Shown here piece by piece: positions 7,895 through 15,470 of a stretch of 64,000 bases of DNA. The position numbers and the translations under genes are program-made. Source of the DNA: Planctomycetota bacterium (GTDB lineage Bacteria > Planctomycetota > Phycisphaerae > UBA1845); NCBI GenBank assembly GCA_029558835.1, contig JAKQDH010000182.1, positions 24,492 through 88,491 on the forward strand, in the 5' to 3' direction. The notes under the pieces were generated by a model. That model had not been told where the DNA came from, searched no databases, and saw only the letters and a list, made by a program, of their open reading frames with translations. The number at the start of each line of letters is the position of its first letter. The stretch's first letter is position 1.

Positions 7895-9241
7895 ATGCGG
7901 TGGCTTGCTGATGTGCTGTATCTCCTTGGGGGGTTGGTCTACCTGCCGGTGGCGGTGTACCAGGCGCTGGTGCATGGCAAGAACCGCAAGGGGTGGGGCG
8001 AACGCTTCGGAGGGGTGCCGCGGTTTGCCCCGCACCGGCAGCGAATTTGGATTCACGCCGTCTCGCTGGGCGAGACGAATGCCACGCCGCGGCTGGTGGA
8101 GGCCCTGCGGGAACGCCTGCCCCATGGCGACATCGTGTTCTCGAGCACGACGGACACCGGCTACGCCCGTGCAGTGCGACTGTACGGAACGGAGGGTGTG
8201 TTCCGGTTTCCCCTGGATTTCAGCTTGGTGATCGCGCGGGTGCTGGACCGGGTCCAGCCGGCGCTCGTCGTGCTCGTCGAGCAGGAGGTCTGGTACAACC
8301 TGACGCGCATGGCGACGCGGCGTGGGGTTCCGGTCGCGGTGGTGAATGGGCGGCTGACCGATCGGAGTGCCCGTCGCCTGCGCCGGCTGGGCCCGGCCGG
8401 GCGGGCCATGTTCGGCGACCTCGCCTGGGTCGGAGCGCAGGACGCGACGATTGCAGACCGGTTTCGGCTGGTCGGCGTGCCGGCAGAGCGGATTGAGGTT
8501 ACTTCGTCGATGAAATGGGACACGGCTGAGCTGGCGGACCAGGTTGCCGGCTCGGCCGCTCTGGCCGCGGCACTCGGCTTGGCGGGATCCAACCCGATCT
8601 GGGTGTGTGGCAGCACTGGCGTAGGGGAAGAGGCGTTGCTCCTGGAGGCATACCGCCGGCTGCGGGCGGACTGGGGGGGGCTGGCACGGAACGTGCCGGG
8701 ATCAGGACGGGGTATCCCTGCGTCCATGCGGCCAGTCCTGGTGATCGTCCCCCGCAAGCCGGAGCGGTTTGACGAGGTGGCCCGACTTATCGAGGGGGCG
8801 GGCTTGCGGTGCGTGCGGCGGAGTGCCCGGCCGGACGGCGTGCGTGGCGACCCGGTGACGGCTGAAACGGTTGTCCTGGGCGACACCATGGGCGAGCTTC
8901 GGAAGTTCTACGCCCTGGCCGATGCCGTTTTCGTGGGGCGGAGCCTGGTTCCCATGGGCGGGTCGGACCCGATGGAGGTGGCCGCCTTGGGCAAGCCGGT
9001 GCTCGTCGGGCCGTATACAGACAACTTCGAGCTACCGGTGACGGCCCTCTCGGCCGGTGGGGGCTTGGCGGTGGTGCCGGACGCTGGGGCGTTGGCGGCG
9101 GCCGTGGGCCGGCTGCTGATGGACCCGGCGCAGGCAGCGACCGTCGGAACGCGGGCCCGCCGGGTCGTTGAGGCCCAGCAGGGTGCCACAGCCCGCACCG
9201 CCGAGAAGTTGGTGGAGTTGCTCGACCGCCGGCCGGGGTAG
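7895..9241 (+). CDS. waaA: 3-deoxy-D-manno-octulosonic acid transferase (Kdo transferase)
   Basis: Transfers Kdo from CMP-Kdo to lipid A precursor at the inner membrane; GT30 family. An N-terminal membrane anchor (LADVLYLLGGLVYLPVAVYQAL) is followed by IWIHAVSLGE near residue 52, which contains the catalytic Glu. The C-terminal Rossmann lobe has VIVPRKPERF and a GDTMGELRKFYALADAVFVG segment. The family loop GGHNxxEP is changed here to GGSDPMEVA, so His-Asn is replaced by Ser-Asp, which is unusual. 448 residues, normal length. It indicates an LPS-like outer membrane. Monocistronic. Confidence 0.88.
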   Translation: MRWLADVLYLLGGLVYLPVAVYQALVHGKNRKGWGERFGGVPRFAPHRQRIWIHAVSLGETNATPRLVEALRERLPHGDIVFSSTTDTGYARAVRLYGTEGVFRFPLDFSLVIARVLDRVQPALVVLVEQEVWYNLTRMATRRGVPVAVVNGRLTDRSARRLRRLGPAGRAMFGDLAWVGAQDATIADRFRLVGVPAERIEVTSSMKWDTAELADQVAGSAALAAALGLAGSNPIWVCGSTGVGEEALLLEAYRRLRADWGGLARNVPGSGRGIPASMRPVLVIVPRKPERFDEVARLIEGAGLRCVRRSARPDGVRGDPVTAETVVLGDTMGELRKFYALADAVFVGRSLVPMGGSDPMEVAALGKPVLVGPYTDNFELPVTALSAGGGLAVVPDAGALAAAVGRLLMDPAQAATVGTRARRVVEAQQGATARTAEKLVELLDRRPG

Positions 9242-9543
9242 GCGAAGCGGCCGCGTGCGGGTACAGTGACAACCCGCGTGCGGGGGAGTGTACGAGCGCC
9301 CGGCGCGGCATGCCCACCCCGGCCCGCGGTGGCGTGCCGGGACGCTCGGGTCAGGGCCGACGCCCGCCTGCGAACGAGGGTATGTTCCCCGTGCGGAAGG
9401 CGTATGCCTTTGGCGCGGGGTTGCGTTGTTGACAATGGTGACGGTCAGTTGGCCGAACGGGTGACGCGCCGCGGGAGAGGCCCCGCCGGGAAGGTCGCCG
9501 CGCGGCAGGGAGCTGACCCCTTTTCTGATGGAGCAAGAGACTT
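9242..9543. other. Spacer between waaA and acs
   Basis: GC-rich 302 bp with no gene visible. A TTGACA at 9432 (TTGTTGACAATGG) has no convincing -10 at proper distance. The acs promoter therefore remains unidentified. Confidence 0.4.
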
Positions 9544-11514
9544 ATGCCCGAGACCACTACTGCGAAGGACGTCTTCCCACCCTCGGCCGGGTTCCGCGAC
9601 CGTGCCTACATCAAGTCGATGGAGCAATACCGGCAGATGTACCAGGAGTCCATCGACCACCCCGACCAGTTCTGGGGCAAGGTAGGCGAGGAGTTCTACT
9701 GGAAGCAGCGCTGGACCAAGGTTCGCGAGTTCGACTTCCGGGACAAGATCTCGATCAAGTACTACCTGGGTGCCAAGACGAACATCACGTACAACTGCCT
9801 CGACCGGCACCTCGAGAAGCACGGCAACCAGGTGGCCATCATCTGGGAGGGTAATGAGCCCGGCGAGGACGCCAAGCTCACCTACAAGCAGTTGCACGCC
9901 GAAGTGTGCAAGATGGCCAACGTGCTCAAGAAGTTCGGCGTGAAGAAGGGGGACCGCGTTTCCATCTACATGCCGATGCTCAAGGAGCTGGCGATCGCCA
10001 TGCTCGCCTGCGCCCGCATCGGGGCGATCCACTCCATCGTCTTCGGCGGGTTCAGCCCGGACTCGCTGGCGGACCGCATCGTCGACTCGCGCTGCGAGAT
10101 ATTGCTCACAACGGATGGTGTGTACCGCGGAGCCAAGGCCGTCACGCTCAAGGCCAACGCGGACGAGGCCATGCGGTTGGCGGGTAAGCAGGGCGTGAAC
10201 GTGAAGACCTGCATCGTGTACGAGCGCGTCGGCAAGGGTAAGCTGACCACGGACATGCTGGCGGGACGCGACCACTGGTGGCACGACGTGATGAAGGACG
10301 CCTCCCCGCAGTGCGACTGCGAGTGGATGGACTCCGAGGACCCGCTGTTCATCCTCTACACGTCGGGCTCGACGGGCAAGCCGAAGGGCGTGCTGCACAC
10401 CGTCGGCGGCTACATGGTGTTTGTGGCGTGCACCCACAAGTACATCTTCGACTACCACGACGGCGACATCTTCTGGTGCACGGCCGACATCGGCTGGGTC
10501 ACCGGCCACTCGTACATCGTGTACGGCCCCCTGTGCAACGGGGCGACCAGCGTGATGTTCGAGGGCATCCCGACGTATCCGAACGCCGGGCGCTTCTGGG
10601 ACGTCGTGGACAAGTACAAAGTCACCCAGTTCTACACGGCTCCCACGGCCATTCGGGCCCTGATGCGCGAGGGCGATGACCCGCCCAAGCAGCGCAGCTT
10701 GGCCAGCCTGCGGCTGCTGGGTACGGTGGGTGAGCCCATCAACCCCGAGGCGTGGATGTGGTACCACCGGTTCATCGGGCACGAGCGCTGCCCGATCGTG
10801 GATACCTGGTGGCAGACGGAGACGGGTGGCATTCTGATCACGCCGTTGCCCGGCGCCGTCCCCGCCAAGCCGGGCTCGGCCACCCTGCCGTTCTTCGGCG
10901 TCAAGCCTTGCATCATCGACGAGAAGGGCAACATCGTGCAGGGCCCGGCCTCCGGCGCGCTGTTCATCTCGGAGCCCTGGCCCGGGATCATGCGCACCGT
11001 CTACGGGCAGCATGAACGCTTCAAAGAGACGTACTTCACCCGCGTGCCGGGTTACTACTTCACCGGCGACGGCTGCCGCCGCGACGAGGACGGCTACTAC
11101 TGGATCACCGGGCGCATCGACGACGTGATCAACGTCTCCGGGCACCGGCTCGGCACGGCCGAGGTCGAGAGCGCGCTGGTGTCGCACCCGGCCGTGGCGG
11201 AAGCGGCCGTGGTCGGCTATCCGCACGAGATCAAGGGGCAGGGCATCTACGCCTACGTCACCCTGCGGACCGGCAACGAGTACACCGACGCCCTGAAGAA
11301 GGAGCTGGTCGCCCACGTGCGTAAGGAGATTGGCCCGATCGCCACTCCCGACGTGATCCACTGGGCGCCCGGACTGCCCAAGACCCGCTCGGGCAAGATC
11401 ATGCGGCGCATTCTGCGGAAGATCGCCGAGGGTCAGTCCGACCAGATCGGTGATACGACCACGCTGGCCGATCCGAGCGTCGTGGACAACCTGGTGAAGA
11501 CGTACAAGAAGTAG
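9544..11514 (+). CDS. acs: Acetyl-CoA synthetase, AMP-forming
   Basis: Activates acetate to acetyl-CoA through acetyl-AMP. 656 residues, matching family length. Signatures in order: FWGKVGEEFYWKQRW near the N-terminus; the ATP loop YTSGSTGKPKG near residue 271; WWQTETGG near residue 421, of the acetate pocket; the hinge region GRIDDVINVSGHRLGT; and the C-terminal KTRSGKIMRRILRK near 614-626, whose catalytic lysine is the usual acetylation site. Cytoplasmic. It stands alone, with no linked phosphotransacetylase or acetylation regulator in the window. Confidence 0.96.
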   Translation: MPETTTAKDVFPPSAGFRDRAYIKSMEQYRQMYQESIDHPDQFWGKVGEEFYWKQRWTKVREFDFRDKISIKYYLGAKTNITYNCLDRHLEKHGNQVAIIWEGNEPGEDAKLTYKQLHAEVCKMANVLKKFGVKKGDRVSIYMPMLKELAIAMLACARIGAIHSIVFGGFSPDSLADRIVDSRCEILLTTDGVYRGAKAVTLKANADEAMRLAGKQGVNVKTCIVYERVGKGKLTTDMLAGRDHWWHDVMKDASPQCDCEWMDSEDPLFILYTSGSTGKPKGVLHTVGGYMVFVACTHKYIFDYHDGDIFWCTADIGWVTGHSYIVYGPLCNGATSVMFEGIPTYPNAGRFWDVVDKYKVTQFYTAPTAIRALMREGDDPPKQRSLASLRLLGTVGEPINPEAWMWYHRFIGHERCPIVDTWWQTETGGILITPLPGAVPAKPGSATLPFFGVKPCIIDEKGNIVQGPASGALFISEPWPGIMRTVYGQHERFKETYFTRVPGYYFTGDGCRRDEDGYYWITGRIDDVINVSGHRLGTAEVESALVSHPAVAEAAVVGYPHEIKGQGIYAYVTLRTGNEYTDALKKELVAHVRKEIGPIATPDVIHWAPGLPKTRSGKIMRRILRKIAEGQSDQIGDTTTLADPSVVDNLVKTYKK

Positions 11515-11923
11515 TCCGGCAATCCGCGGTTTTCGGGTGTGCCGCTGTCGCGGCACTGGATGAATGCGCGCCGGCACGGTTGGGGCGGAGTTCGCCCGCC
11601 CTCCGGGCGGCAGAGGACGGCCACTCCAGACGGAAGAGGACGCTTGCTCTTCGCCCGGAGGACGCACGGGGGTTGCCAGGGACTTTGAGTCCCTGGTGGG
11701 CGATTTGCTGCTTTACTCTCCCCCCCCGCCCGGAGGGCGCGCGAGACCCGCGTGCAGGTCGGGCCGTGTGCGGTGCCCGTGGAGTGGGGCAGAAAGGGGC
11801 AAACGCCCGAGTGTGCTTACGCCAGGCACGTCTACTCCCGCGGCCAGGAGCGCGCCCCAAAGTGCAGGCGCCGCCTGTCCGATGGGGTGTTAGAGGCCAC
11901 GCCGGAAACAAGGAGAACTTCCG
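11515..11923. other. Spacer with perfect hairpin 11676-11696
   Basis: 409 bp, GC-rich. Contains a perfect 9 bp stem CCAGGGACT/AGTCCCTGG with a TTG loop, and a CGCCCG/CGGGCG palindrome near 11598-11616. The hairpin lacks a clean T-run, so it may be a repeat rather than the acs terminator. No gene is visible before cysC. Confidence 0.4.
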
Positions 11924-12544
11924 TTGACGAAGATCAAGGCCACCAACATCACGTGGCATGAAGGACATGTGAAGCGCGAGGAACGCGAGAAGCTGCTCAA
12001 GCAGAAAGGCTGCCTGATCTGGATGACCGGGCTGAGCGGGTCGGGGAAGAGCACGTTTGCCTACACGCTCGAACACACCCTTATGCAGCGTGGACACCTG
12101 TGCTACGTGCTCGACGGCGACAACATCCGGCACGGGCTCAACAAGAACCTCGGTTTCAGCGCCGAGGACCGCGAGGAGAACATCCGGCGCATCGGCGAGG
12201 TCGCCAAGCTCTTCGCCGACGCCGGCCTCATCACGGTGACCGCGTTCATCAGCCCGTACCGCAAGGACCGCGACCGCAACCGGGAACTGCTGGGGCCCGG
12301 CAACTTCTTCGAGGTCTTCTGTGACACGCCGATCGAGGTGTGCGAGCAACGCGACCCGAAGGGGCTTTACAAGAAGGCACGGGCCGGCGAGCTGAAGGGC
12401 TTCACCGGAGTCGATGACCCCTACGAGGCCCCGCTGCAGTCCGAACTGGTGCTGGATGCCTCGAAGGTCACGCCGCAGGAGGCGGTCGTGCGACTGATCG
12501 AGATGCTCGAGAAAGCCGGCAAGATTCCGCCGCTGGGAGCGTAG
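11924..12544 (+). CDS. cysC: Adenylylsulfate (APS) kinase
   Basis: Phosphorylates APS to PAPS. Walker A GLSGSGKST is near residues 37-45. DGDNIRHGLN binds APS. FISPYRKDRD carries the conserved Ser-Pro-Tyr. GLYKKARAGELKGFTGVDDP followed by YE is the lid/substrate segment. 206 residues, full length and single-domain (no CysN or sulfurylase fusion). The start is TTG at 11924, set by AAGGAGAAC at the correct distance. No other sulfate-assimilation gene is adjacent, so the role (assimilation or sulfation) is open. Confidence 0.92.
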   Translation: MTKIKATNITWHEGHVKREEREKLLKQKGCLIWMTGLSGSGKSTFAYTLEHTLMQRGHLCYVLDGDNIRHGLNKNLGFSAEDREENIRRIGEVAKLFADAGLITVTAFISPYRKDRDRNRELLGPGNFFEVFCDTPIEVCEQRDPKGLYKKARAGELKGFTGVDDPYEAPLQSELVLDASKVTPQEAVVRLIEMLEKAGKIPPLGA

Positions 12545-12581
12545 CCGGCGCCGCCTGCGGAGCCTAAGCGGTAGCGAGCAG

Positions 12582-12623
12582 GCAGGTGAATAGCGAATGG
12601 CGAAGAGCGAATGAAGAGGGGCG
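12582..12623 (+). repeat. Left arm of inverted repeat pair (GCGAATGGCGAA type)
   Basis: Contains GGTGAATAGCGAATGGCGAA and GAGCGAATGAAG. It matches the reverse complement of 13039-13078 with few differences. Confidence 0.7.
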
Positions 12624-13038
12624 ACGCCATCCCCATCCGAGCCCGAGCGGCAGCGAAGGGCCATGGGCAGAGCCTGAGCGGTAGCGAGATGGCCTCTCGG
12701 CCGTAGAGGGGCAGGCCACGCCGTGCACCCCCGAAGAGGGTGCAGGTCGGTAGCCCAGGGCGGAAGCCCTGGGGAACCGGGAACGATCTTTCTTAATGAA
12801 AGCCCCGGAGGGGCGCCGGGCGTGAACGCAGCGCTGCGCTGCACATCACCATCCGTCGCCCCTCCGGGGCCTATATAGAGATCAGAAAGAAGGCCCCCGC
12901 CACCAGGGGTTGGAAAACAAGGTGCCGATCACCAGGTGTTGGAAACCCCTGGCAACGAACGTCGGCCCTTCCAGGCCCGCGGAGCCGCACACCTTCCGAG
13001 CCCATTTGCTCCCGCTCGGGATCGGATGCTCGCGGTCC

Positions 13039-13078
13039 CCCCTTCATTCGCTATTCGCCATTCGCTATTCACCTGCCC
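13039..13078 (-). repeat. Right arm of inverted repeat pair
   Basis: Plus strand reads CTTCATTCGCTATTCGCCAT, then TCGCTATTCACCTGCC, the inverted counterpart of 12582-12623. It lies just past the 3' end of the cytochrome gene. Confidence 0.7.
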
Positions 13079-13121
13079 GCTCGGGCTCTGACTCGGCCGC
13101 GAGCTTATGCCACGGCGGTGC

Positions 13122-13667
13122 TTACAGGTCATTGAGCCCCAGGTGACACTGCCTGCAATCCCACAGTCCGTCCGCGGTCTGGTTGTTGTGGCAACTGCGG
13201 CAGCCGGACTTGCCCGTTTCGCCCCGGCTGGTGTGCATCACGTCCTTCAGTTTGGGGACGAACGCGCCGAATCCGTTGTTGAAGGCGCCCTCGTCTCGGT
13301 CATGGCAGACCGTGCACGTCTGGAGGCCGGCGCTGGGATTGCTGTGATGGCACGTCATGCACGTGAAGCTCAGGTGCGTATCGTGGGGGAAGTACTTGGC
13401 CAGCATGTTGTCGTAGGGGTCGGTGAGCACGAACGCCGAACAGGTGTCCGTCGTCTCGTCGCAGACCTGGTCGGCCGTGCACGGGGGGGAACCGGCGACG
13501 CACCTTGCGGTGTCCGGGCTACAGGTCTCCGCGCCGTTACAGTACAGTCCGTCGTCACAGTCCGCGTCGGTCGCGCACACACCGTCGCACCCGGTACCGA
13601 CCACCATCAGGCACGCGCCCACCACCAGCAGGCATCCGCATTGAGCAGCCATCTTAGCGTATTTCAT
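13122..13667 (-). CDS. Tetraheme c-type cytochrome lipoprotein with Cys-rich stalk
   Basis: 181 residues. The signal peptide ends in VVGTGC (Cys27 lipobox). Residues about 28-78 form a Cys-rich module (CATDADCDDGLYCNGAETC and CVAGSPPC). The C-terminal 90 residues carry four heme c motifs, CMTCH, CTVCH, CRSCH and CRQCH, with extra His residues (FPHDTHLSF, MHTS) as possible distal ligands, as in class III/c7-type cytochromes. It is the last gene of the formate dehydrogenase cluster, 21 bp after fdhE. I infer that it takes electrons from FdhAB in the periplasm. A ribosome site (GGGAGA) precedes ATG. Confidence 0.85.
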   Translation of the reverse strand: MKYAKMAAQCGCLLVVGACLMVVGTGCDGVCATDADCDDGLYCNGAETCSPDTARCVAGSPPCTADQVCDETTDTCSAFVLTDPYDNMLAKYFPHDTHLSFTCMTCHHSNPSAGLQTCTVCHDRDEGAFNNGFGAFVPKLKDVMHTSRGETGKSGCRSCHNNQTADGLWDCRQCHLGLNDL

Positions 13668-13688
13668 TCCTGAGTATCTCCCGCACGA

Positions 13689-14609
13689 TTAGGCCTTGCA
13701 TTCCAAAGGTACCAGGTCCTTCTCCTCCGCGAGGGTGTCCAGATGCGCGGACGCCAGCCACTCCAGATACGCGTGGACCGGACCTTCAATCCGATCCCCG
13801 TCCACCGTCTTGAGATAGCGTCTGCAACTGCCGCAGAAGTCGATCCGCAATTCCGGTTCGGCGGTGGTGAAATAGTACTTGGCGTCGCCGGCCCGGCGTG
13901 AGCTGCAGTGCGGACACTGCATAGGGGGGACCGTCCACCGTGCTCCGCAAAACGCGCAGTGCAGGTACATGCGGGCCCCGCCCGTTACGCCACCCTCGCC
14001 GGGCGGATCACCATGCAGCTCGGCCAGCTTCACCGGGCCGGCACAGGCCGGGCACCGTCCGCGCTGCCACTCCCCCAGCCGGTCTCCCGGCAGCCAGGAC
14101 CGGGCGATCCGCTGCCAATGTGGATACGTGGTCGCCCACGCCAACGCGGCCAGCGCCTCATGACCGATGCCAAGCCCGGCGGCGACCTGAGCCACCGACT
14201 CCGGCCGCCAGGGACGCTGTTCCAGTAGCCAGAGACCGGCGTCGAACCGCCCACCGTGCTCCGCTTCATCCAGCCGCTGCACGACCGAGCGCAGCACGTC
14301 GTTGCCTCGGCGGAACAACCCCTTCATCTCGGTCCACAGGCTCCGCAGGGACTCGACATCGAGCCCCGGGTCATACCGCTCGATCAGCGGCACCCCCTCC
14401 CTCAGACTCTGCCGTGCCTGCTCGGGCTCCACCGGCTCCGGGCGGACGCAGACCTCGGCCGCCCGCTCGATTTGCCGGCGAAATACCGTCAGGTAGAACT
14501 CGACCGGTTCCTTGTACGCCGGGCGCGCGCGCAGAATCGCGCCGGCCCGACGTTCCAGGCTCTGCAGGGCCGAGCCCACGGTTCGGTCTGAGGGAGGGGA
14601 ACCGCTCAT
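13689..14609 (-). CDS. fdhE: Formate dehydrogenase accessory protein FdhE
   Basis: Cytoplasmic rubredoxin-like maturation factor needed for active respiratory formate dehydrogenases. The C-terminal half contains four CxxC knuckles (CPACAGP, CAFCGA, CPHCSS, CGSCRR), the diagnostic FdhE arrangement. The N-terminal half is helical, with ERRAGAILRARPAYKEPVEF. 306 residues from ATG at 14609; an upstream TTG at 14627 would add six residues. It lies between fdhB and the tetraheme gene, all on the minus strand. Confidence 0.9.
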   Translation of the reverse strand: MSGSPPSDRTVGSALQSLERRAGAILRARPAYKEPVEFYLTVFRRQIERAAEVCVRPEPVEPEQARQSLREGVPLIERYDPGLDVESLRSLWTEMKGLFRRGNDVLRSVVQRLDEAEHGGRFDAGLWLLEQRPWRPESVAQVAAGLGIGHEALAALAWATTYPHWQRIARSWLPGDRLGEWQRGRCPACAGPVKLAELHGDPPGEGGVTGGARMYLHCAFCGARWTVPPMQCPHCSSRRAGDAKYYFTTAEPELRIDFCGSCRRYLKTVDGDRIEGPVHAYLEWLASAHLDTLAEEKDLVPLECKA

Positions 14610-14804
14610 GCCAACTCTCTGCCCCAACCGCGTTCGCTACCGCTCTCCCCCCTGGGGAGAGGGCAGGGTGAGGGGAGGCGCCGCAGCTCCCTTACCTCCC
14701 CCATACCCCAGTCTCGTACTTCACTCGACGCGCACCCTGCGTGGTGGCGGTATCTCCACCCTCCCCCGCCTCCTCCCGGGGAGGGAGGGAGGTGAGCGCG
14801 CCGA
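14610..14804. repeat. Family A-like palindromes between fdhB and fdhE
   Basis: A 195 bp gap inside the operon. CTCTCCCCCC..GGGGAGAGGG at 14643-14663, followed by AGGGTGAGGGG, is a family A copy. A second dyad (CTCCTCCC/GGGAGGGAGG) lies at 14769-14791. Insertion of repeats may have lengthened this operon gap. Confidence 0.5.
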
Positions 14805-15467
14805 CTAGGGGGTCGCCACCGCCGATTGCAGCGTGTACAGGCTCTCCTTGTCGCCCAGGATGATGAGCAACCGCACGTCGCGCCGGTCGAGGATGGTGGC
14901 ATGCGGGAACTGGGCCCGGACCGCTTGCACCCGGGCCTCGGCCAGGGCGAGCATGTCGTCAAAGTCGCCGAACTCGATCGCGTCGCTCGGACACGCCTTG
15001 ACGCACGCGGGAAGCTCCCCGTTCTGCACGCGGTCATAGCACATCACGCACTTGTACAGCCGCCCGTCCGGACCCTGGCGCGGCACGTTGAATGGACACG
15101 CCGCCCGAATCCGCGCGAAATCCTCGTTGGCGGTCTTCTCGGTGAAGAGCACCGCCCCCGTCTGGGCATCAATCACGATGGCCGTGGGGTCGGCGGCCGC
15201 CTGCTTGCACGGCGCGTCCAGGCAGTGCCGGCAGGACTGACGCACGAAGTTCCACGCCAGCGACCCGTCCTCCCGCAGCGACTCCTTGAAGTGGACGAGC
15301 AGCCAGTTGCTGTAGGACAGATCGGGCGGATTTTCGTAGGTGCCGCGATTGGTCGGCACGACCGCCTCGGCCGGGTTCTCGTTCCACTGCTTGCAGGCCA
15401 CCTGGCAGGACCGGCAGGCGAAGCACTTGGTCGAATCGAAGACAATCGCTTTTCCGTTCCGGGCCAT
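14805..15467 (-). CDS. fdhB: Formate dehydrogenase iron-sulfur (beta) subunit
   Basis: 220 residues, no signal peptide; probably carried across the membrane with FdhA. Cysteines in order are CFACRSCQVAC (residues about 15-25), CRHCLDAPCKQ, ACPFNVP and CVMCYDRVQNGELPACVKAC followed by P. This fits three to four [4Fe-4S] clusters. The usual CP after CRHC..C is replaced by AADP, as in the small subunits of periplasmic Desulfovibrio-type enzymes. It starts 3 bp after the fdhA stop; the GGAGG ribosome site lies within the end of fdhA. No membrane anchor helix and no cytochrome b subunit are nearby. Confidence 0.92.
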   Translation of the reverse strand: MARNGKAIVFDSTKCFACRSCQVACKQWNENPAEAVVPTNRGTYENPPDLSYSNWLLVHFKESLREDGSLAWNFVRQSCRHCLDAPCKQAAADPTAIVIDAQTGAVLFTEKTANEDFARIRAACPFNVPRQGPDGRLYKCVMCYDRVQNGELPACVKACPSDAIEFGDFDDMLALAEARVQAVRAQFPHATILDRRDVRLLIILGDKESLYTLQSAVATP

Positions 15468-15470
15468 GCC

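Larger units (their letters stand above)
12545..13121. repeat. Palindrome-rich intergenic island bounded by inverted repeats
   Basis: 577 bp without a gene. An approximately 42 bp arm at 12582-12623 (GGTGAATAGCGAATGGCG core) recurs inverted at 13039-13078. Inside are small palindromes in series: TGCACCC..GGGTGCA (12723-12743), CAGGGC..GCCCTG (about 12756-12771), GCCCCGGAGGGGC (about 12801-12815), and a GCCCCTCCGGGGC near 12858-12870. The word AGCCYRAGCGGYAGCGA occurs three times (about 12561, 12640, 12669) and once inverted near 7805. Probably a non-autonomous repeat cluster. Confidence 0.65.

Noticed and set aside
9445..11667. 740-residue minus-strand ORF opposite acs
   Set aside because: Antisense shadow of a clearly conserved gene in high-GC DNA; no domain and repetitive His/Val/Arg composition.
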